From positions 434,001 through 498,000 of the forward strand of contig JASANG010003810.1 of the NCBI GenBank assembly GCA_030248215.1: a stretch of 64,000 nucleotides of DNA, in the 5' to 3' direction. The position numbers and the translations under genes were made by a program. Source of the stretch: Enoplolaimus lenunculus (Eukaryota; Nematoda; Enoplea; Enoplida; Thoracostomopsidae). Shown piece after piece: positions 1 through 11,900 of this stretch (position 1 is its first letter; every line of letters begins with the position of its first letter). The notes beneath the pieces are model-generated. The model searched no databases. It was given only the letters and a program-made list of their open reading frames with translations, and was not told the DNA's origin.

Positions 1-18
1 TAGTCCGCGCTAGCGGCT

Positions 19-216
19 CATGTAAATATCAGGGGCGGAACGTTTTTCTGTGGGACTATAATAGAATAAGCTTAAAGCTTTAGACTCATTGTTTTGCTTG
101 GCTTAGGCTTAGGCTTAGGAATATGCTCATTCTTACGCTTAGGCTTAGGCTTAGTGTAAGGCTAGGCGTAAAAATATGCTTATAATACTGTTCCACTCAT
201 GTTCTTTACATTGGCC
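19..216. mobile_element. TTAGGC-type fold-back MITE (family A), copy 1
   Basis: Ends are CATGTAAATATCAGGGGCGG and an inverted ACAT-TGGCC end. The arms are runs of CTTAGG/TTAGGC. CGCTAGC flanks both sides, a likely target duplication. Confidence 0.7.
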
Positions 217-252
217 ACGCTAGCAAATGTTTTCAGACATCAAAAGTGAAGC

Positions 253-420
253 ATGGATCAGGAAGCTGCCGAACAGATGAAAAAGCAGCAAATTATTAAC
301 GAAATCCGATTTCGGCGAAACAGTTCTGACAGCGTATGGATTGGAGACGTTGGTTTGGCAAATACAACCGGTATACCGGTCATATATAAATTGAAGTCAA
401 ATCAAACCAACCTTGTCCGG
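253..420 (+). CDS. MSP gene exon 1
   Basis: 56 codons from ATG at 253, ending LVR before the GTAAAA donor, phase 0. It encodes the first beta strands of the MSP domain (INEIRFRRN, then GLANTTGIPVIYKLK). No other in-frame ATG with a better context is visible upstream. Confidence 0.75.
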
Positions 421-3400
421 GTAAAATAATTTTATAGTTCGATGGTGGTGTTTGTTGCGTAACCAGTTATACTGACCAATAGCTTACGTTGACTTTATAG
501 TTTAACCCTTCCTCGCATAAGAATATGCTACTGTAGTGACCCGAATACAAGAGGGTGGGTCTGATATTTATTTTTCCTCTCAAGAGAATACGCCTTTGTT
601 AACCCCGCCGTCCGCCGTCTTCGTAATTGATATGTATCCGGTATTTTAACTATTTATTTGTCTTGTATCAGAAGCTTGAGCGAAAATGCAAGGTTATACT
701 TACGAATGTACTTTACTTTCAAAACTTAAGTGTGATTTAAAGTTTTGAACTCAACCTTAATTTGGTCCTGGAGTCATGTATGCACTGCAATTAGGGTTAA
801 TTTATTGACAATTATGGACTCTAATTAGGGTTAGAGGCTATTCGATTACGGACTCATTACGAATACGGACTCCTATTGATTGGGATTCAAAATGAGGACG
901 CCCTCTTATTACTCCCGTTTTTATTTGGGACACTACAGTGCATGAACACAACGCTATTAAATGTGCCAAATGTGTCTGGCTTCTTGCTCGCTTCGGTGGC
1001 GAGTTTTGAGACTATTCCATCTTCCCGCGATTCTATTAATGGCTTGACATACTATAGACATCTTAAAATAACCACGAGATTGTAAATGTTAACAAATTTT
1101 CTCGCTTGTTACGCTCGATAGCCTACAATTTTACTAAGGATAATATTAACTCATCCGAAATGAAGTATTAAAGAACGGTAAAAACGGTTTAGGGACCTTA
1201 CCATTATCACAAAAAATTTCTGACAAGACAGGCGTACACCCCGTCTTCCGCCCTCTCTGGATACGCCAGTGGTGAGATTTTGATTCTCATTCTGAGACCC
1301 TGGATCCGCCACCGGTGCATGGTGCGAAATCTCCACCAGATGTGAGAGCTCCTTCGAGGTCGAAAATCAAACTCATACATACCTGCAGTAGTGACTCGAT
1401 TAAGATGGGGGACTGATATTTATTTTGCATCCATAGAGGTACTAGGTCCGGTATTGCTGCTCTCCGTTCAATTAAACGTTTGTTGCCTTGTGCAATAGTT
1501 TAGTTGATAATGCACTCAATTTTATTTGGTCCTGGGGTCATTTATGCATTACAGTTAGGGATAATTGACATTTATGATCTCTAATTATGGTTTATGGACT
1601 CTATCCGCTTACGGACTTTTATTAGGAATATGTACTTTTATTGCTTGACACTCAAAATGAGGCCCATTCTCTTTTCGTGTCACAACAGTTCCAGAGCAGT
1701 GATAGCAACAATATTCGATTGTAGAACCCTTGTTTTAAGTTCCAGTTTGAAACGATAGGCGTGTGACAGGGACAACCGGAAGTCTGCCTCCGGCTCCGGC
1801 AGAAAATCGACCTCGGCTTCGGCTCCGGCAGGATTTTTGCCGAAGGTTCCGGCAATTTCGGTAGTAAAATTTTGCATAATTTTGCTAAATTTATCTGTTT
1901 TCGTTTAACTTTTGTCACAATTTCACGAAAAAGTTTCCGATATTTCGCAGAAAATTAGCGTAAAACCAAACAACTTAACAACCAGGGTAAAACCGGAGGT
2001 CTGCCTCCGGCTCCGGTAGAAAATCAGGCTCCGGCTCCGGTAGAATTTTTGCCGGAGGTTCCTGCAATTTCAGCAGTAAAATTTTGCATAATTTTGCAAA
2101 ATTTATCTGTTTAGCGCGTTTTGTTTAAATTTTGTTACAATTTCACGAAAAACTTTCTGACATTTCGCAGAAAATTAGCGTAAAACCAAACAACAACATA
2201 TCGCAGATATTGGCTAAAATTAACCTAATTAACCATCATTTTTACTACCTAATTTCGCCTCACCTCCAATTCCGGCTCCGGCAAGTTTCGTTTAACATCA
2301 GCATCCGGTATTTTTCACTTCCGGTTGCACCCTGGCGTGCGATACTGAATATATATATTTTCATTGCAGGAAAGCGGTAAGTCAGGTAAATTCTTTCAGA
2401 ACTTTGGTACACTTGGATCAGGTTAAGCCATAGCATAATGGTAGGCAACGATTTGTTGAGTTGATGAAATTTCAGATTACAGTCAAGCGACGAATGGTCG
2501 TGATGCCGCATATTGAAAAACACGTTTTACTACGGGGTTTTGAAACAAGCTGCTTTAAAACGCGGAAAATGCACCAATATCGCTTTTTCTTGACCCGAAT
2601 CATAGTTTAATACCTTTCAGGTGTACCCGAGTCCATTTGGCATTGTGCTCGCTGGCGAAGAAGTCGACGCTGAGCTATCGTTTCCAGCAAATTTCAACGT
2701 AAACGAATTCGAGTCTCCAATTCAAATACTGATTGAAACGTTATATTTAACACAAACTGCTTCCAATTCGCCGATTGATAGCATAAAGCATATTTGGAAA
2801 AACGAAACAAGCAACCATAGCGATCGCATTTCGACGTATATATTCAAGTTTGTGAAACTGCGGGTGGGGTCACTGTGCACTGTGGGCGCTGCACTGCAAA
2901 AATGGTGAGTCAAATTGACTGTCTTCGAAATAAGCTCTACGGGACTACACAAGTTGAGTCAAAATTCGACTCCGCCAGCGTTAAATGCGACTCACTGAGT
3001 CGCACGGTTGACTCTGCCGGAGTCGAATTTGACTCAGTTTGTATAGTCCCGTAGAGCCTATTTCGGAGAGAGTCAATTTGACTCACCATTTTTTGCAGTA
3101 TAGGCACATGCTGTCAAGTCTGTCATGCTTAGGCAAGCCCCTGTTTGCTAAACCTAGTCATGAGTTTGCGCCAGTGGCTAACACATAGATGTGGAGAAAG
3201 TATACAAGCGCTCAAATGTTCCATGAATGCCTTTGTTTTCGTGACCACAGGACTTAGCTAGCAAATTTTCAGCCTTGCTGGATCAGTCAAAGGGAACCGT
3301 TGTGTGCTCCTAACTGAGAAATGCTTAGCCCTCCCCCCTAGCAAGATGACGATAATGAATGAAATTTTTTAGCGCAATCTTTTACGAACCACTCGATGCG

Positions 3401-3609
3401 GAACTAAAAGATGTTGACTCCAAAATCGCCAGCGGCGATAAAAGTACACCTGCAATGGCTGGTGACGGAAACAAAGCAACGAAATCAAAGCTGCTAAATT
3501 CCACGGCAAAAGCAGACAATAACAACAACAACAACAAAAACAACGACAACAACGACAACAACAACGACAACAACAAAAACAACAACAATAACAGCAACAA
3601 AAATAATAG

Positions 3610-3640
<31 letters not shown>

Positions 3641-5083
3641 AACAACAACAACAATAACAAAGTCAACAACTGTGGAGATTTTAAAGTTGAAACTACAAAA
3701 TTTAGAGAAAAACCCAAAAATATTTCTAATTTTGAAGCAAGATGTGACTCTCCTGTGGTGACTATTGTGATTGGTTCCAATGAAAACAACGACAAGCAGC
3801 GCAAAACTAACGCCAGCTGCGAGCTATCGAGTCCAGCTATTCGGACTGAAGTCAGATCCAGCAAACAAAACAAACGACGTTGTCATAGTAAGTCTTAAAA
3901 TTATTAAGAAGGTTAATACTCGCGTCAGAGGATTGCAGAGTATATACAACATCTTCACAAGGTTTGAGTACCCCATCGGGCTACAGGGTCAAACTTTTAT
4001 CGCTGATATGGTCATGAAAAGCCCTCTCTCTCCAATGAGCCTGGGTTCGAATGAGTGCTTAAAAGTAGATAAATAAAAAAACAGGGTTGCGCGATACTTG
4101 ACGTCCGGCGTCATCCGTCACCCGTCCGTCCCAGTTGTCATCCGTACGGCGCCGTACATCATCCGTACGGCACCGTCCGTCACCATACGTTATTGTACGT
4201 GAGTTAGTTGGATAGTATACTGCACGGAGACGGACAGCGCCGCACGGTGACGGACGGCGCCATATGAGTGATAAACGGCGCCGTAGGGTGACAGACGGAA
4301 TTGTGCGGATGACGGACGCCGCTGTACGTCATGAAAAGTATAACGGAACCCACATTTGTCCGGCTTCGGTAGAATTTTTGCCGGAGGTTCCGGCAATTTC
4401 GGTAGTAAAATTTTGCATAATTTTCCTGAATTTCAATTTTTGTTTCTTTTAAGCACCTGTTTTAACTTGTTCATATTCACTCTCTCGGAAATAGGCTTTT
4501 CCTGACTACACAAACAGTCAAAATTCGGCTCCGCCGGAGTCAAATTCGACTCACTGAATCGCTCAGTGAGTCGAATTCGACTCTGGGGGTTTGCTGCCAC
4601 GAGAATATGCCTGATTTTTCTATTAGGCACACTTAAAATTGTATATATAACTTTATATATAACCGGAATCATAAAATACCAGAACCGGAAGTTTAAAAAA
4701 TACTGAATAAAGAAAACAAAATATTTGTCATATGTCTATGCTCAAAACAAATGAACATTGCAGGAAAACTACAAGACGACATCCTGCCCTTGCGCAAAGG
4801 AATGAATGCCGAAAGTTTATTGGGTTTCACAGAAAACCAAAACAACAAAACCAGCACTGTTCCGGAAAAGATATCAACTTCAAATGTGGAACCAAGCAAT
4901 ATAGATAAAGGCACTTCTTCAAGAAAACAAGAGCCTGCCGAATACCGAGGCGTACCTCCACCAGTGTTGCCAAATTTACTTCCGTGGCTTTTAACTCAGT
5001 CCAACGAGGTGTTTTATCCTACGGTTTTACTCAGCGGAATTAGTTTTTGTATCGGAATTTTGGTTGCATACTATTGGAGATGA
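253..5083 (+). CDS. MSP-domain (VAP/MOSPD-like) tail-anchored protein, whole gene
   Basis: Four exons join in frame: 253-420, 2621-2868, 3373-3887 and 4764-5083, about 416 codons. Exons 1-2 encode a Major Sperm Protein fold. VIYKLKSNQT followed by VRVYPSPFGIVLAGEEVD aligns with VAP [20 protein letters not shown], and the KHIWKNE stretch aligns with VAP AVWKEAKP. Exon 3 is an Asn-rich linker. Exon 4 ends in one hydrophobic segment (FYPTVLLSGISFCIGILVAYYWR is cut here to its last part, SFCIGILVAYYWR), so the protein is probably tail-anchored in the ER facing the cytosol. Such proteins bind FFAT-type motifs and tether the ER to other membranes. The basic strand of VAP (KSKHKFMVQ) is not conserved, so ligand choice may differ. 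A TTTTCAG at 229-235 just before the ATG could be a 5'UTR or trans-splice acceptor. The family call is good; orthology to VAP versus MOSPD is unresolved. Confidence 0.78.
536..915. mobile_element. GACCCGAATAAGAGGG-type fold-back MITE (family F), copy 1
   Basis: Begins GTGACCCGAATACAAGAGGG and ends with a degraded inverted copy. Compare 43934-44368 and 52063-52464, which share the internal GTTTAATTCAACGG and CCGGATATATATCAG blocks. Confidence 0.65.
1386..1680. mobile_element. Family F fold-back MITE, degraded copy 2
   Basis: Shares TTTGGTCCTGGGGTCATTTA and the Family F left end, with many differences. It lies in intron 1 of the MSP gene. Confidence 0.5.
1772..2205. repeat. Tandem duplication of a CCGGCTCC-rich unit, two copies of ~215 bp
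   Basis: The block with CTGCCTCCGGCTCCGG, GTAAAATTTTGCATAATTTT and AATTAGCGTAAAACCAAACA occurs twice in a row (about 1772-1985 and 1990-2205). A partial third copy is at 4350-4430. Confidence 0.7.
2621..2868 (+). CDS. MSP gene exon 2
   Basis: The acceptor is ACCTTTCAG at 2612-2620, phase 0. It encodes the second half of the MSP domain, from VYPSPFGIVL to FKFVKLR. Phase requires a donor of the type GG|GTCACT after 2868; GTGGGG after 2863 is the alternative but does not match the phase of exon 3. A fold-back MITE begins 23 bp beyond the exon. Confidence 0.72.
2892..3100. mobile_element. GACTC-type fold-back MITE (family B), copy 1
   Basis: CACTGCAAAAATGGTGAGTC at the left and the inverse at the right; arms are runs of GTCAAATTCGACTC. 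It lies 23 bp after the MSP exon 2 donor. Confidence 0.75.
3373..3887 (+). CDS. MSP gene exon 3, poly-Asn linker
   Basis: The acceptor is TTTTTTAG, the donor ATA|GTAAGT. The exon starts AIFYEPLDAELKDVDSK, then has about 65 residues that are almost all Asn with a few Lys, Asp and Ser, coded by an interrupted (AAC)n run at 3517-3660. A mixed polar tail follows. The Asn run is likely disordered and prone to length change. Confidence 0.72.
4085..4345. repeat. Fold-back element with GACGGNGCCGT motif arms
   Basis: CATCCGTACGGCGCCGTAC and GACGGACGGCGCC recur in both orientations around a short AT-rich centre near 4205. Confidence 0.55.
4479..4590. mobile_element. Family B MITE, inner part only
   Basis: GAAATAGGCTTTTCCTGACT and GTCAAATTCGACTCACTGA without the terminal repeats. 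Confidence 0.5.
4764..5083 (+). CDS. MSP gene exon 4, membrane anchor and stop
   Basis: The acceptor is CATTGCAG, phase 1, matching exon 3. It encodes a polar stretch, a Pro-rich segment (GVPPPVLPNLLPWLL) and a final transmembrane helix ending AYYWR, then TGA at 5081-5083. Confidence 0.75.
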
Positions 5084-6956
5084 ATACAAAACTGAACGTT
5101 GCCAATTATTCTACTTGCTACACTCGTATAGCAGATTGTCTGAAAAATGGGTACAGGCGCAGGGCCGTAAACAAGTTACCTAAGCAAAAAACTAAAGATT
5201 GTCAGTAGATACAACAAGTATACTTCTGGAAATCCTTTCTCACATAATACAGCAACAGGCATTGGTGCATCGCGTGTTATCGAGCATTTAAAAACCAACT
5301 CTACTAAACAAGTTTAATTTTATTATAAATGTAATCGCATATATAAACGTAAAAGCCAGGAAAAATCAGTAATAGGGCTTAACGAAGAGACTATCCCTAT
5401 TGGCTGTAAGATGACCTCTGGATCCAGTAAAATTTGTGGAAACTCGTAGAATTTTGGTATCTACTTTAAAAGGTGAAAATTTAAACTTTATTCTTAGGTG
5501 CATAACACGTTAGAATATAGATAGTCGTTACAAAGAATTTTTTCATTTAAATAAGCTATACTACTTCTGCTTCATCTTCCATTCATGCAAAATGCGCTCA
5601 TTTCAAGCCGCACCGAGTTAATTTACAAAAAATGCAGAGAAAACTAAGTGAGGTAATCTGCAACATCCAACAGTGTACACCTTTCAATATAACGCTTCAA
5701 TTGTTCAAGCTCAGGTGAGGTTTTTAGACACCATTATTTGTTCACTCAAATTAGTTTTCTATTAAAATAAATTGAGTTACTCGTTCGCGATGTTTCAGTC
5801 TTATCGTTGCGGACGAAATGACCTAAATAAGAATACTGTCCAAGCTTATCTATAAGCCGGATGTAAATAAAACACGAAATATGGCAAAATCATGAGACAG
5901 GAACAAAATCGTACAGTCACGAACAGATTTAAGTAAACAGCAATAGTGATTGCTCCTACGGTCGCGGTTTTATAATCGTGACAACATTTTGTTGCTTGCG
6001 ACCAGTCGCATCTTGAGACGCAGCAAAGTCTCGTTTCAAGTCGCGGTTGGAATCGCGTATACAAACAATTGAAAATTTAATACCAGGCAATCACGGCTGT
6101 ATTTCTCGTTACGGTCACAGCAACTGAAAGCTATTCGACGCGCGTTTGCGAGCGGCTGTGTTCATGAAACGAGCAATCGTGATCAGATCGACGGTTTTAA
6201 CCTCAGCTGTGATTGTTCCCAAACAACCGCTCGCAAACACGTACTGAACTATTCACGAGTCGCGATTGCATATAAGTCAGCCCATGATTGTGCAACACAA
6301 TAAACATTCAACTTGTTGCACATTTTTTGTTTCTCGAAATACATAAGAATCGTGAATTTGTTAAGCCACATGTCAGAAATTGAGCAATCCAAACGTAAAG
6401 AATGTTATTACCCATTTGACATTATCGCTTTATATCCCATGTGCCAACTTACAGCATCGCGTGGTTACAATCAGCTCTGCGTTTCGACCACCACACCAAA
6501 CTATAATGTTGTAAACAATGACTGGGTTTCTGAAATCTTAGTTACGTAAATTGTTTGTTGTTAACATTGCGAACAAAAACACAATTCAAATTTTGATTAT
6601 TGCCATTGAGGAGCTGCCATAAGTATACAATCTCACGTGGACCATGGTACGTAATTGCTCTGCAAATACTTACGTTTGAAGTTGTACTTAATACTCGGTT
6701 TCAGAAACCCAGCCAGTGATTTATTATTCAAGAAGCACTCTTCACTGCAACATCATCGTTGAAGATTTTTGATGCTTCTTCATTAGCGAGCTTGCTTTGA
6801 CATTCTTGATTTGCCTACAAAGACCACAAACTTTACATCGTTGGTAATTGGCTTCTAAACAATGCCTTTTATTTGAGACAAAACGAGTGCAACCAGTTTT
6901 TATCAAAACGCCAAAATTAATACATTATTTCCGCATTCTGTTAAATTCTTAAGCCT
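5084..6956. other. Intergenic stretch with a long fold-back element
   Basis: No convincing coding sequence. At about 5860-6290 the motifs GTTTGCGAGCGGCTGT (6146) and ACAACCGCTCGCAAAC (6224) form an inverted pair within a region full of TCGCGATT-like motifs, so another fold-back element is likely. The rest holds nothing I recognise. Confidence 0.4.
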
Positions 6957-7469
6957 TATTCACATGTGCAAGTTTTTGCAGTGAGAACAGGTCTGTGCGA
7001 CCTGCACGCAGAAATTGTAGTTGCAAGTATTTGCAAGGAAAATGGCTTTTTCAGTCTGATTGTTCACAGGAATATTTGTAAACAAACACAATAAATAATA
7101 ATATCGAACAGAAGGTGCAGATTTTTTAATCCAACCAATAAAACGAATTAATTCCGCTTGCAAGGTGCTTCATACATGGATACATTTTCTCTATTAACAT
7201 ATTTTATCGTAAATAAATATTGCAGCTACCAGTTTTGTGAATAAATTTTCAGTAAAATATGCAGCTGCAACGAACATCCTAACGTGAAGCTGGATTTACC
7301 CGAAATATTTTGATTTAACAACGCGTCAAAGTTCTCAAATTCCTAATTAATCGGTATATTTTCAGTGAATTATATTTGTAACTGCAAAAATATCAGTTAT
7401 TTTGGGACCAAACTTACAATGCAAGCTGCAGGTGAATGCTTTTACTGCAAAAACTTGCACGTATGAATA
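6957..7469. mobile_element. TTGCA-type MITE, 513 bp
   Basis: Terminal inverted repeats TATTCACATGTGCAAGTTTT and ACTGCAAAAACTTGCACGTA. The interior repeats TTGCA/TGCAA. It is directly downstream of the PDS5 stop. Confidence 0.65.
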
Positions 7470-7544
7470 GTTTTACCTTCAATTTAAAGTCGTCTTGCTG
7501 GCCACACTTATCTCAAACTCATTAGCACAATAATATTATATCAC

Positions 7545-8943
7545 TTACATTATAGGTTCGCCTTTACTATGCGTCCCAGTCCGGGCTTGACCTGTGCCCG
7601 GCAAATTGGGCTGTCCACATCCATGCTGATCATCACCGCTACTATCATCATCCTCACTGTCTTCTAAACTTTTCGTGTCCAACTCTTCTGCATCGCTTGA
7701 CTTTTTGGTCCCACCAACTAGTTTTGCTCTGCGCGTCAAACCACCATAGCCGCCCTTCTGTTGCTCGTCCCTGTTTTTTCCACTGCTGGCACTTTCAGCT
7801 GCAGTTGATGTAGTTTTCTTACCAACACTCTCCAAGCTATCCATGGACCTGTCAGCATTAGCCTCAGCACTAAGCGATGAAGATTCCGCCGCAGATGCCA
7901 ACAAGTTTTGTCGACTAAGAATGTTTCGTCGCTCTTGGGCCTTGGTGGCAGTTGCGGTCGTTGCTCCAGTGTCATCTGCGGGGTCTGTTGCTTGCAGAGA
8001 TTTACGGACGTGAATCGCAGATACTCCAGAAGGGCCCGGATCAGGCGGTGGTGTTTCACCGCCAGAGTCCGGTCGTCGACGTCGTGTTTGCGACCGTCTG
8101 TTGTTTTGCACCTTCGAATCGTCTGCCTCACCAGAGGTACCTATCGCTTGGCGTCTGGCACTCCCGCTACCTTTTCCAGCAACTCGGCGTCGTTGAAACG
8201 GTTTACGCCCACCGAAGTCACCATCTTCTTCATCGTCGTTTGAACTTTCATTCGTTCCTTCTTCTTCTTGTTCCTTTTCTTTCTCATTACCTTTTTCTCT
8301 TTCTTTCATTTCGTGTTCCCGCTCTCCTTCGCTTTCCTCGCCGTCAATCCGTCTAACAAGTTTCTCTTCAGTCGTCGATCCTTCATCGCTATAGTCGCCG
8401 TTAATATCAGTTACATCTCGTTTCGAAATGGCAGTCGCAACAGCTCGAACACTATGTCTTGCCTGTTTCGACGTTGTTCTCACCGTTGCACCATCGTCTT
8501 CATCGATATCACCATTCTCTTCGCTGTTTCCTTCACCAGCACCTCGTTCACCACAGTTGTTATCATCATCGCTAGAGTCAACCCGATCTGACCCACTGCC
8601 AGACTTGCTACTTTCGTCTTCCTTCCCTCCTATACCCCGTCTGGGTATTTTTCCCACTGGCTTGCGACGCGTTGGAGGTGCTTCTCTGCGTTTCCGTGAC
8701 TGTGGAGCAGATCTTGGCTTATTGTTTGACTCTGCTGAGTCACGAACGTGACGCAACCGACCAGGGCGGCGGCGACTATCGTGAGAGCTTTCGCTCGATT
8801 GGTCAACAACAATTTTCTTCCTAGCCACTGTAGCAGATACGATTCGAATTTGTTTTGACGAAGCTCGGCGAGACGATTTTGTGGAACGGGTGGCACGCTG
8901 GACCGAAATTTTTTCGGACAATTTTTCGTCATTTTCAGTAGAG
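7545..8943 (-). CDS. PDS5: PDS5 exon 32, long charged tail and stop
   Basis: 1,399 nt, TTTTAG acceptor, 466 residues. It starts SSTENDEKLSEKIS; basic blocks (SRRASSKQIR, RRRPGRLRHV, SRKRREAPPTRRKP) alternate with acidic runs (VDSSDDDNN, EKEKEQEEEG, SLEDSEDDDSSGDD). No domain is visible. Human tails are much shorter (150-300 residues). The stop TAA at 7545-7547 overlaps a consensus donor (AT|GTAAGT, exon end 7549), so splicing to a further exon below 7.5 kb is possible; I see no convincing one. Confidence 0.75.
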
Positions 8944-11900
8944 CTAAAACATTGAACTCAAAATACTATTACATCCAGACATGTGCCAGAAGCACAGTAC
9001 GATTATTAAACTGGAAATGAAATCACATGCAAAAACTGCGATATTTTTTATATCGAGATGGGATATTGAAAAATGTGTGGTACCGAAAAAATTAAATATC
9101 ATTATGCCGCAAAACATATTATAGCCTGTAAGAATTCGAACTGAACTAAAATCTTATTGCATCAAACGCGTAAGGCAACACGAAATCGCCAAGTGTAGCA
9201 GCTATTGCAAGTTAACATTTCCTAAGCAAAATGTCTCAGTATTCTATAAGGTTTTCAGGTGCAGGTAGTTTGCGGATAGGCAGCACATGTATGTCCCGAA
9301 ACCCAGACGTAACGACTTTGCGCAACGGCTACACTTTCTCGTGTGTTGCGAATCCTTTGCACCGTAAAATGCGACATTCAACACCCACCCACGCCGTAAC
9401 TCCAAAACTGGACCACAAAGCGCAAATAAACGTACGTTATGACGACGTTTTAAAACCGAACCCCTGAAAGTAACAAATTTGTATGTCATGTACAGTACGA
9501 ACCTTACTGCATCGGATCTATCAGAATCGGATAAGTCCTTTGTCAGATTTCTTGCGGCACGTCTACGCAACAAAGCCCTAAAACTGACACGAAAGTATAA
9601 TGTTAAAGCTGAGCAAAGAACCTGCACCCTATATTAAATTCACATTTCATTAAGACGGCCTGCTTAGTTTCGCTGTCAACACAAGAATACATTTCTAAGT
9701 AAGGATGTGCCGATTAATCAGCATCGGCAATCATCGACACTTTTCTTGTGTATCCGCATCGGCATTGCAGAAAAATTGCCGATACTTGCTGCACTAAATT
9801 GTGAGCTGGAATGCTATCAATTTAACTTGTTGGTGTATATCAGTGAGTCTGAACAGGGAAACTGTTATCTATCCTGCGTTTACGTTAGAAAAATTAATTG
9901 AAATTAAACCGTACTCATAAAATTATAATCATTTATGGTGGTTAGCATTACGTCTTCGCATAATGATGTAATGTAGAATATTAAGTATCTGTTCTTTAAG
10001 CATAGTGTACTAAAACTGGAATCGGCTTCGGTATCGACATAAACATGTTTTTAAAATACGACACTTTTCCTATTTCTAACCACACTTTAAAATAAAATAT
10101 CGACTACTACGTACTTAAATTTTTAACCGAAGCAAATATACTATTTAAACTAATGTATCAACAGAGTACAGCCGAAATTCTGGTTCCATTATGCTGATTT
10201 GTCAGTTCTATTAATACAGTTCGTTAATCACCAAAATATTTTACCACTTTCGTAATAAACACTCTCCTTCTGCTTATCAACTGTGTTCATAACCACGTCA
10301 AAAACTAAGTAATTACCTGTTAGAATCGGCGGCGTTTTGCTTTTGTGACCGCTGTCCACTACGAGAATCTCGCTGCCCGTCTCTGCTTCCAGCATTCGGA
10401 GACTGCGTACCTGAGCGTGTGGGAGTCCGACCAGAGTTTGGTTTACGATCAGCGCTGTGTCTGGTTTCAACAATCGATCGAGTAACTCGCTAAAATAAAA
10501 ACAGTAGGGAAAGGCCCTCCCATCCAAAATCTCTCACCATCTTCCCCTCCCCAGCTGACTCGCCCCATCGTTTACTCGTTTACACCAATCCACTGTAAGC
10601 ACGTTTTATATATCCACGTAAAATAAACCATTTCTACAGATATATAAGACTTAGTTTCAGTGAAAATTGATGCGATGACTATACAGATCTAGGTACGTTC
10701 ATTATTTGTCTAACTTTTTTGAGCTGAAAACATCGTTTGGCAAGATATGGTTCCAACCGTAGGTTTGGAATAATGAAATCGACACTGCTCGTACTAAGTT
10801 TTCATCAAGAATATACAGTTCTTCAAATTTGGCGACTCTGAAACTTATTTTCGCTAATTAATTGCCTTAAAGCAAGGTGGAACATACAGGATTTAACGCG
10901 GTATTCCGGCATCGGAATCACATCGGCCGAAATCGGAATGCCATTGAAACTCCATCACAAGCCGAAAAGTACTAGTTCGCGCGTGGGGAAAAGTGCGAAC
11001 TGCAAAGTTCTCGAAACTTACCTTAATCGGACTTGAATTGTGTTCTTCTTCGCTACTTGATGTTTCAAACTCATCGTTCTCCTCACGGGCTGATTTCAAC
11101 TTTGGAGTTTGCGGACTAGACACCACAACCGGACCCCGGCTTCGTGTACTTGGACCGGATCGCCGCGTTTTACCATCAAAAGTATCCTGTTTGGATGAAC
11201 TTGCTCGAGTTGTTGATGTTGCGGTAAGTCTGTCGCCACTGCGTCCAACACGAATTGTGCTAACAGATTCCTAACAAAAGCTCACATAATACTGGCAGAT
11301 AATTTATTTATCTCAGAAACGGTTATGCGCATACTTGCAGTTGGAACACTGTGCTCTCCAGATACACAGTCTTCTATCAGAATGCTGTTGGCTCCTATAA
11401 AGAAATTTTAATCACCCTAACTTAGAAATAGCTCTTGTATTCTAAAGCGTGTAGCATCTATGAATTATTATGACTCCACACGCGTTGTAGCAGATAAATG
11501 TCAAAAATTAAACTTATTTCAATTTGAATCTTTTTCACAAACATTAAGAAAAACAAAGCTCATTTTACTTCACTTCTCTTCGATCGTTTCCAAACAGCTC
11601 CTTTATGAGACTGATTTGCCATGGCAGAAGTACGTTTGCGCGACCCCGAATACTTGGCGTCGTTAGCTTTGGCTCTGGGATGTTCCGTGTCTAAAAAGTA
11701 AGTTCAATAAACAATAGGCCTCTGACAACCAAAGGGCTGGCTTCTCCACAGCGGGGGGGGCCAGTATTTTTCGAAATTTTCATTTTCCCCGGCGAAAATT
11801 TTGCCGCCCCCCGGCGAATTTTCGGCCGCCCCCAGCAAATTTTTTTGCTGGGGACCCCAGAACTTTTTTAAGCCAAAAATTTTCAATGTTAAAATATAAA

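Noticed and set aside
19-216. Interstitial telomere tract
   Set aside because: The TTAGGC runs are short, degenerate, inverted within each unit and framed by terminal repeats, so they are MITE arms and not telomeric arrays.
6313-6549. 78-codon ORF on the plus strand
   Set aside because: No coding-like composition, no recognisable motif, and next to a fold-back element.
7908-8751. Several plus-strand ORFs of 107-134 codons
   Set aside because: They are antisense shadows of the long PDS5 exon 32.
10228-10527. Open frame reading LLDRLLKPDTALIVNQTLVG
   Set aside because: It overlaps PDS5 exon 31 in another frame and does not phase with exons 30 and 32.
11331-11390. Candidate PDS5 exon between exons 29 and 30
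   Set aside because: It has acceptor and donor signals, but neither of its open frames joins exon 30 at the TTGTTAG acceptor. Kept only as a possibility.
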